From Leptospiraceae bacterium (GTDB lineage: Bacteria; Spirochaetota; Leptospiria; Turneriellales; Turneriellaceae), in assembly GCA_025057195.1 (NCBI GenBank), contig JANWWX010000006.1:1-15589 (forward strand): DNA of 15,589 bases, read 5' to 3'. Of this stretch, positions 11,519 to 15,589 are shown one piece after another (position 1 is the first letter of the stretch; each line of letters starts with the position of its first letter). The translations under genes and the position numbers were made by a program. The notes under the pieces are model-generated. The model ran no database searches, was not told the origin of the DNA, and worked only from the letters and a program-made list of their open reading frames with translations.

Positions 11519-12523
11519 GTGTGGTTGCAATACCGCAAGAAGGGTCTGTGGGGGCTGTGGGCTGAATATTGGGGGGCTAACGGCTGGCTCGTCGAGATTG
11601 CTTTCGCCGGCAAGGCGTTCCGGTTGGATGCTATGCCGGGCTATGCCGAAAAGATCCCGAATAGTTATTCACAGGTTATATCCTGGCGCGTGCCGGCTGG
11701 TTTAGAGCTCTCGCTTTATGCAGAACGGCCGGTGCCGCCAGAACTTGCAGAATCCTGGCGGTCGCTCTTTCACTACGAATCAGCAAAATGGGATGCGCGG
11801 CCAACTTTTTTCCCCGCGCCGTTACCGCTTTCTTCTTGGAGCAAGGAGCTCGCCGCGCGCATCTTTTCTCCCTCGGGGGTGATCCTTTTTAACGGTTCCC
11901 CGGGGACGGGCAAACGCACTCTTCTTTACTATCTTGCATTGCTTCACTGCCGCTGCCTTCCAGACCTGGTTTGGGGGGATGATAATTTCTGGCATGATGG
12001 CGCGCGCCAGGTCTGGATTGTTCCGGAGTTGGCGGTTTTGGAGCCGGAGGAACAGCATGCCATCTTTACCAGTGTGGCAGCGGGGGCAAAGTTATGGGCG
12101 GCCAGTGCCTATGATTTGGGCGTGCTGCATGCACGGGGCATCCTTAAGGAGAATTTGCTGGAGCTGGTCTTGCCTGCCCGTGTGCATTTGCCAGTGGTGG
12201 CAGGCAGATCTAAAGAGGAGATAGAAGGTTTAGCCGAATTTTGGCGGTCTTTTTATGGCGAGGTGGCAGCAGCAGGGGCTAATTTGGAGTTCCTCAAAAG
12301 GCGTGCGATCTTTGGCGCGCAATTACCGGTAGGAGAAATCCTAGAAGAGGGTAGGGGGCTGCGTGGCATCGTGGCAGAGCTAGAAAAGGAGGCCATTCGG
12401 CAAGCGTACGCCAGGGTAGGGCGATCGCAACATCGTATCGCCCGGCTGCTTAAAGTCTCCCGTGGCTCTTTGCAGCATAAGCTGCGCAAATACAGGATGG
12501 AAAGGATCGTGGAGGGGGAATAG
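11519..12523 (+). CDS. Degenerate sigma54-activator-like protein with Fis-type helix-turn-helix
   Basis: This 334-residue protein is probably a DNA-binding regulator. Residues 1-110 are an unassigned, tryptophan-rich N-terminal region. Residues 120-245 align in order with the AAA+ core of NtrC-type enhancer-binding proteins: Walker A GSPGTGKR (126-133), a degraded Walker B VWIVPEL (165-171, the Asp replaced), sensor-I-like AKLWAASAYDL (190-200, compare AATNRDL), then ARGILKENLLELVLPARVHL. The GAFTGA loop that touches sigma54 and the FREDLYYR arginine fingers are absent. Residues about 288-325 are a Fis-type helix-turn-helix (RVGRSQHRIARLLKVSRGSL). It probably cannot activate sigma54 promoters and may act as an ATP-responsive repressor or architectural protein (inference). 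The start is GTG 11519 without a Shine-Dalgarno. The next gene begins one base after its stop. Confidence 0.75.
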   Translation: MWLQYRKKGLWGLWAEYWGANGWLVEIAFAGKAFRLDAMPGYAEKIPNSYSQVISWRVPAGLELSLYAERPVPPELAESWRSLFHYESAKWDARPTFFPAPLPLSSWSKELAARIFSPSGVILFNGSPGTGKRTLLYYLALLHCRCLPDLVWGDDNFWHDGARQVWIVPELAVLEPEEQHAIFTSVAAGAKLWAASAYDLGVLHARGILKENLLELVLPARVHLPVVAGRSKEEIEGLAEFWRSFYGEVAAAGANLEFLKRRAIFGAQLPVGEILEEGRGLRGIVAELEKEAIRQAYARVGRSQHRIARLLKVSRGSLQHKLRKYRMERIVEGE

Positions 12524-12524
12524 C

Positions 12525-13541
12525 ATGCGGGCAGACGACTATGTGGAACACTATACCCCTGCAGGCTATTTGCTGCGCGTAAACATGCGCAACGGCACCT
12601 TCCTTGCATTGCGTGACGGCAAACTGCAGTCCTGGTGGCATGCCGGCATTGAGGCCCAGATCCACCCACTGCTCCATGTGGTTTTTCTTGGCGAAAAGTT
12701 CCGCGTCCAGATCCGCGCGGATTCCCCCCTTATTTTTTTCCCCATGGAAAGTGGCTTCGTTAAAATCCCGTTTGAATATGGGGACGAAGAGACCACCCGC
12801 TACATGCGCATCCCACAAGAGTACCACGGCTTAGACCTGTTGCCCGGATTCGCATTCCATTTTGCGGGGTATTGGCCTAACGTTTTGCCCGCAGTGGGCG
12901 ATGGCCGGCGCTATTTCATCACCGACCAAGGCATGCCGCGGCAGAACATCCTTAGGATCAAGCATAAGTATCCGCGCTCGCGGTTGATTGTGTTCAAGCC
13001 GGAGGAATTCATGAAAGTGCGCTCCGAGCGGGAAAAAGTGGAAGAGCAGGGTCGCTCGCGCGCAGTGGACTTGGTCAAGGATCTGCCCGACGAGGCCATC
13101 GCGCAGAATCCAGTGTTTGCCGCGCGGTATTTTTTGCGCCTGCTCGACTGGCGGCGCATGTACACCATCCCGATGTTTGCACGGCTGAAACCCTCAGAAG
13201 TCGAGATGATCCTCTCCTTTCTCGAAAAAATGTACAAAGCGGCGCCCATGAGCGGTGAGCTTAAGCCACACACTGAAGACTTGGCGAGGCTGATTAACTA
13301 TTATGACGGTGTCGCTGCAATCCTCTCCTCCGATTTTAACCGCGTAAAGATGTGGCAGAAAAAGCAGCAAAGCTACGTACGCGTGGTCATCGCCAACCTC
13401 ATTGCCACCTGTGAATTCCAACGGAAATTTGCCCTTTTGGAAAAAAATTTGGCTTTTGCCAACTTTTTGCGCGACATCCTACAAATCCTGAAGGCCTCAG
13501 CGGAAAAAGAGAAGGCAGAGGAAATAGCAAAAAAGGCATAA
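12525..13541 (+). CDS. Hypothetical 338-residue protein, operon partner of the Fis-like regulator
   Basis: I do not recognise this protein. Residues 1-130 appear beta-rich, and residues 170-338 are mostly helical and charged (for example MKVRSEREKVEEQGRSR, and EKEKAEEIAKKA at the C-terminus). There is no signal peptide and no clear membrane span. The start is ATG 12525, one base after the stop of the preceding gene, with GGAGGGGG 7 bp upstream in the end of that gene. The pair is therefore probably one operon and one functional unit. Confidence 0.82.
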   Translation: MRADDYVEHYTPAGYLLRVNMRNGTFLALRDGKLQSWWHAGIEAQIHPLLHVVFLGEKFRVQIRADSPLIFFPMESGFVKIPFEYGDEETTRYMRIPQEYHGLDLLPGFAFHFAGYWPNVLPAVGDGRRYFITDQGMPRQNILRIKHKYPRSRLIVFKPEEFMKVRSEREKVEEQGRSRAVDLVKDLPDEAIAQNPVFAARYFLRLLDWRRMYTIPMFARLKPSEVEMILSFLEKMYKAAPMSGELKPHTEDLARLINYYDGVAAILSSDFNRVKMWQKKQQSYVRVVIANLIATCEFQRKFALLEKNLAFANFLRDILQILKASAEKEKAEEIAKKA

Positions 13542-13578
13542 AACATAGGCAAAAAGCACATAAAATATACAAATTTTG

Positions 13579-13606
13579 TTGACAAAACCAAGGCTCTCTG
13601 TAGCTT
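13579..13606 (+). promoter_or_regulatory. Possible promoter before the secreted-protein frame
   Basis: TTGACA (13579-13584) is followed after 16 bp by TAGCTT (13601-13606), a three-of-six -10 match. Transcription would start a few bases before the ATG at 13617. Confidence 0.35.
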
Positions 13607-13616
13607 GTTTTTAATC

Positions 13617-14525
13617 ATGTCCTTCTTGCGTGCCATTATACCTATCCTGTGGCTCTCAATGGCTGGTGCGGTCATGGCCTCCCCTGATCGCCTTTTCGGC
13701 ACGGATCCAAAACCCCAAAACAAAATTTTGTCCCAAGTCCCCCCAAAAGCCGGTTTCCTGGCAAGCTTGGGCAGAGTAGCAAAGGAGCTGCAACTGGTGG
13801 TCGTGGCACAGCTGCACCAAAAAAGTGTGCTTTCAGCCAAAACCCATAGCCACCAAAAGGGCCTTCAGCCAAAAAGCCGCTTTGGATCTCCACGCAAATC
13901 TTGGTTTAGGGTAGGGCACAAAGGCTGGGATGGTGGTGCGCCGCAACATGGTGCTATGGTAGAACCCCCGTCCGCAGGTGCTGGTGGTTTGGCTGGCGGC
14001 TGGGTTTGGCAGCCATGCCGGATCTGCCCGCATGCGGCGGCTTGTAAAAAAGCTTGTAAAAAGGCTATGTCCGTTGCTGGTCTGCTACCTGCCATTGGTC
14101 CCGGTATGCCCAGCGCACCAAAGGTGTTTCTCAACTCTAAGGATCCACAATCTGGGCCCTGTGTAGGCAATCCCATTGCCGTGGGACTTCCTGACTGTGG
14201 CCGCTCTGGCGTAGGGTTGGTTCATAAAATAATGCTGCTCATGGCCGATCGTCACACCGCAATAGTACAATCACAAAGAATCCATAACGACCGTGTAGCC
14301 CTCCAAAGCGCGGCACATACCCGCGATGGCAGTTACCCACTTGAGGCGATTTCCGGTAATTTTAGCTCGGCCACAGCCAGTGCTTTAGGCACCCAGCGAT
14401 CGGTGGCTTTAGGAAGGAACCATAGAGATGGGGTAGGGTGTATGACACAAGCCCAAGCCTCGTATTTGTGCCCTTGTCGAGTTTTTCACATTTTACACAC
14501 AGCTCCACCACCGCAGCAGGTGTAA
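13617..14525 (+). CDS. Possible secreted, basic, cysteine-containing hypothetical protein
   Basis: This 302-codon frame begins with a good Sec signal peptide: MSFLRA, the hydrophobic IIPILWLSMAGAVMA and a likely cut after VMA, before SPDRLFG. The remainder matches nothing I know. It is rich in Lys, Gly, Pro and His, with a CRICPHAAACKKACKKA cluster (about 138-154) and scattered further Cys, which would suit a disulfide-rich secreted protein. It has no lipobox. There is no ribosome site, though a TTGACA lies 38 bp upstream. Short repeats in the DNA (TTCAGCCAAAA twice, GCTTGTAAAAA twice) and unusual composition leave open that only the signal peptide is real, or that this is a decayed gene. Confidence 0.45.
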   Translation: MSFLRAIIPILWLSMAGAVMASPDRLFGTDPKPQNKILSQVPPKAGFLASLGRVAKELQLVVVAQLHQKSVLSAKTHSHQKGLQPKSRFGSPRKSWFRVGHKGWDGGAPQHGAMVEPPSAGAGGLAGGWVWQPCRICPHAAACKKACKKAMSVAGLLPAIGPGMPSAPKVFLNSKDPQSGPCVGNPIAVGLPDCGRSGVGLVHKIMLLMADRHTAIVQSQRIHNDRVALQSAAHTRDGSYPLEAISGNFSSATASALGTQRSVALGRNHRDGVGCMTQAQASYLCPCRVFHILHTAPPPQQV

Positions 14526-14650
14526 AAACGCATAACCTTTGCAGGGTGCAGAGTTCTAGGTAAAAAGCCCTAAAGGCCATTTCCCTAAAAAATTTGCAAA
14601 AAAACTGAAAAAATTCTGCGATTTTTTGGTATTTAATATATAGAGGGACG

Positions 14651-15127
14651 ATGAAAACCAAAAACCTGCATACCACCAGTGTCAGCCTGCCGGAAAACGT
14701 CGCAGAGCATTGGCAAAAACACCAACGTGAGATCATGCGCTTCGCCGCGCGCTTTTTGCGTCTCAAAATGCGCAACCCCATCCGCCGCGGCGTCACCCGC
14801 TCCTACAACGACGCCGAAGGACCTTACCGCATCGTCACCACTCGGTTTACGCCAGAAGAGCACGATGCACTGCTTTGTGTCGCCTCGGCGCTGCGGGTGA
14901 GTGTCTCGTCGTTGGTTTATGGGCTCATCCTTTTGTGGCTAAAACCCGCGCGGCGGGCGCTGAGACGCTTTTTTGCGATTAACTATTACCAAGAAGCCTC
15001 GCGGTGGGACCCTGTGGCGGGGTATTTAATAGAAAAACTCTTCTTCTGGCACTGGCGCGAGGGCGAAAAGCCCCCTTGGCAGGATATCCCCGAGGATTTG
15101 CACGAATACATGCCTTTTGCAGGTTAG
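14651..15127 (+). CDS. DUF1564-like small protein with ribbon-helix-helix-type segment
   Basis: This 158-residue protein is of uncertain function. Residues about 59-98 (YRIVTTRFTPEEHDALLCVA, then SALRVSVSSLVYGLILLWLK) have the strand-helix-helix pattern of ribbon-helix-helix DNA-binding proteins, and they resemble the DUF1564 family known mainly from Leptospira. The N-terminus is basic (LRLKMRNPIRRG), and the C-terminus is aromatic and acidic. The start ATG has GAGGGACG just upstream. It stands alone between the secreted-protein frame and the exonuclease. The family match is by memory of pattern only. Confidence 0.7.
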   Translation: MKTKNLHTTSVSLPENVAEHWQKHQREIMRFAARFLRLKMRNPIRRGVTRSYNDAEGPYRIVTTRFTPEEHDALLCVASALRVSVSSLVYGLILLWLKPARRALRRFFAINYYQEASRWDPVAGYLIEKLFFWHWREGEKPPWQDIPEDLHEYMPFAG

Positions 15128-15296
15128 TCTGAAACTGCATCGCAGGCTGAGGGCAGGGGGTAGTTATCGGGTTTTTGCAGCGCATTGCCTGCGTAGCGCA
15201 AGTCGACTGTGCCTCTGAATAACTATCGCTTGGGTGCTTATGCCAATGGCGGCAGGCTTTTAGTCGACCGGACAAATAGCGGGCGGCAATTGGCCT
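15128..15296. other. Intergenic region before the exonuclease
   Basis: There is no gene. TAGTTAT (15162-15168) and ATAACTA (15221-15227) form an inverted repeat with a long loop, and GTCGAC occurs twice (about 15202 and 15263). No T-run terminator is seen. Confidence 0.35.
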
Positions 15297-15589
15297 ATGC
15301 AGCAGTGGGCGCGCGAGCTGCGCTTTGTGGCCATTGATCTGGAAACCACGGGACTCAATCCATACCGGCACGAGATTGTCGAGATTGGAGCGGTGGCGTT
15401 CAGCTTAACAGGATTGGGGAATGAATTTTCTGTTTTGGTGCGCCCTGAAAATAAAATGGACCCACGCGCCCGCGCAGTGCACCAGATCTCAAGCGAAGAA
15501 CTCGCCTCGAAAGCAGTTTCACTGGAGGAGGGGATCCATAGCTTTGTGCAATTCATGGGAGAGGGTACTTGGGTTTTCCACAATGCGCC
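15297..15589 (+). CDS. DnaQ-family 3'-5' exonuclease, partial at window end
   Basis: The first 97 residues are present and the gene runs off the window. The fold of the DNA polymerase III epsilon/RNase T superfamily is clear: ExoI motif FVAIDLETTG with metal-binding Asp14 and Glu16, then HEIVEIGAV, VHQISSEEL and the ExoII start WVFHNA. It could be the polymerase epsilon subunit, a DinG-type fused helicase or another stand-alone DEDD exonuclease; the missing C-terminus decides. The start at ATG 15297 lacks a strong Shine-Dalgarno. Confidence 0.88.
   Translation, partial: MQQWARELRFVAIDLETTGLNPYRHEIVEIGAVAFSLTGLGNEFSVLVRPENKMDPRARAVHQISSEELASKAVSLEEGIHSFVQFMGEGTWVFHNA

Noticed and set aside
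11665..11673. Second exact DnaA box (TTATTCACA)
   Set aside because: It lies inside the coding region of the Fis-like gene; about one such match per window is expected by chance.
13865..14176. 103-codon minus frame opposite the secreted-protein frame
   Set aside because: No ribosome site or signal, and Pro/Gly-rich random composition; the plus frame with a signal peptide is better supported.
14526..14650. AT-rich gap before the DUF1564-like gene as a promoter
   Set aside because: It has TATA-like runs, but no -35/-10 pair with acceptable spacing could be fixed.

Overview
The window has about 50-55% GC by eye and looks like bacterial DNA from a plasmid, chromid or small chromosome, or from a chromosomal region that has absorbed such a replicon. 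The best lineage guess is a spirochaete, possibly Leptospirales-like. That guess is weak: it rests on a ParA with a KGGEGKTTT Walker A loop, a Rep/ParB/ParA cluster, and a small protein resembling the DUF1564 family. No rRNA or tRNA gene was seen.

Layout. Positions 1-289 hold no convincing gene. A five-repeat CRISPR array lies at 290-587. It is probably transcribed leftward, because on the minus strand the repeat ends in ATTGAAAC, and an AT-rich leader with hairpins follows on its right. No cas gene is present. A full-length glycerol kinase (1028-2512, +) then converges on a long minus-strand block, and the two stop codons overlap. Read in its own direction, from high to low coordinates, the block is parA, parB, a 418-bp non-coding control region, a Rep-like initiator, a four-helix membrane protein, a 797-residue protein with a discoidin-like domain and phage-tail-fibre-type repeats, mtnB, mtnD, mtnC, a 71-residue unknown and a PrxQ/Bcp peroxiredoxin. 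From the membrane protein through mtnC the genes overlap or nearly touch, so the tail-fibre-like gene appears translationally coupled to three methionine-salvage genes.

The right part is plus strand. It carries a degenerate sigma54-activator-like protein (AAA+ remnant plus Fis-type helix-turn-helix), a tightly linked 338-residue unknown, a possible secreted Cys-containing protein, a DUF1564/ribbon-helix-helix-like protein, and the start of a DnaQ-type 3'-5' exonuclease cut by the window end.

Replicon logic. ParA and ParB should partition the molecule. Two near-identical 18-bp palindromes upstream of parA, 109 bp apart, are the best parS or operator candidates. The region between parB and rep contains a perfect DnaA box, AC-rich and AT-rich stretches, and a plus-strand promoter-terminator pair that would make a roughly 45-nt two-hairpin RNA antisense to the rep leader. 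This resembles plasmid copy-number control. The most interesting candidates are that antisense RNA module, the ParB-site palindromes, the exact 8 x 32-residue tail-fibre-like repeat protein coupled to mtnBDC, and the degraded enhancer-binding protein with its unknown partner.
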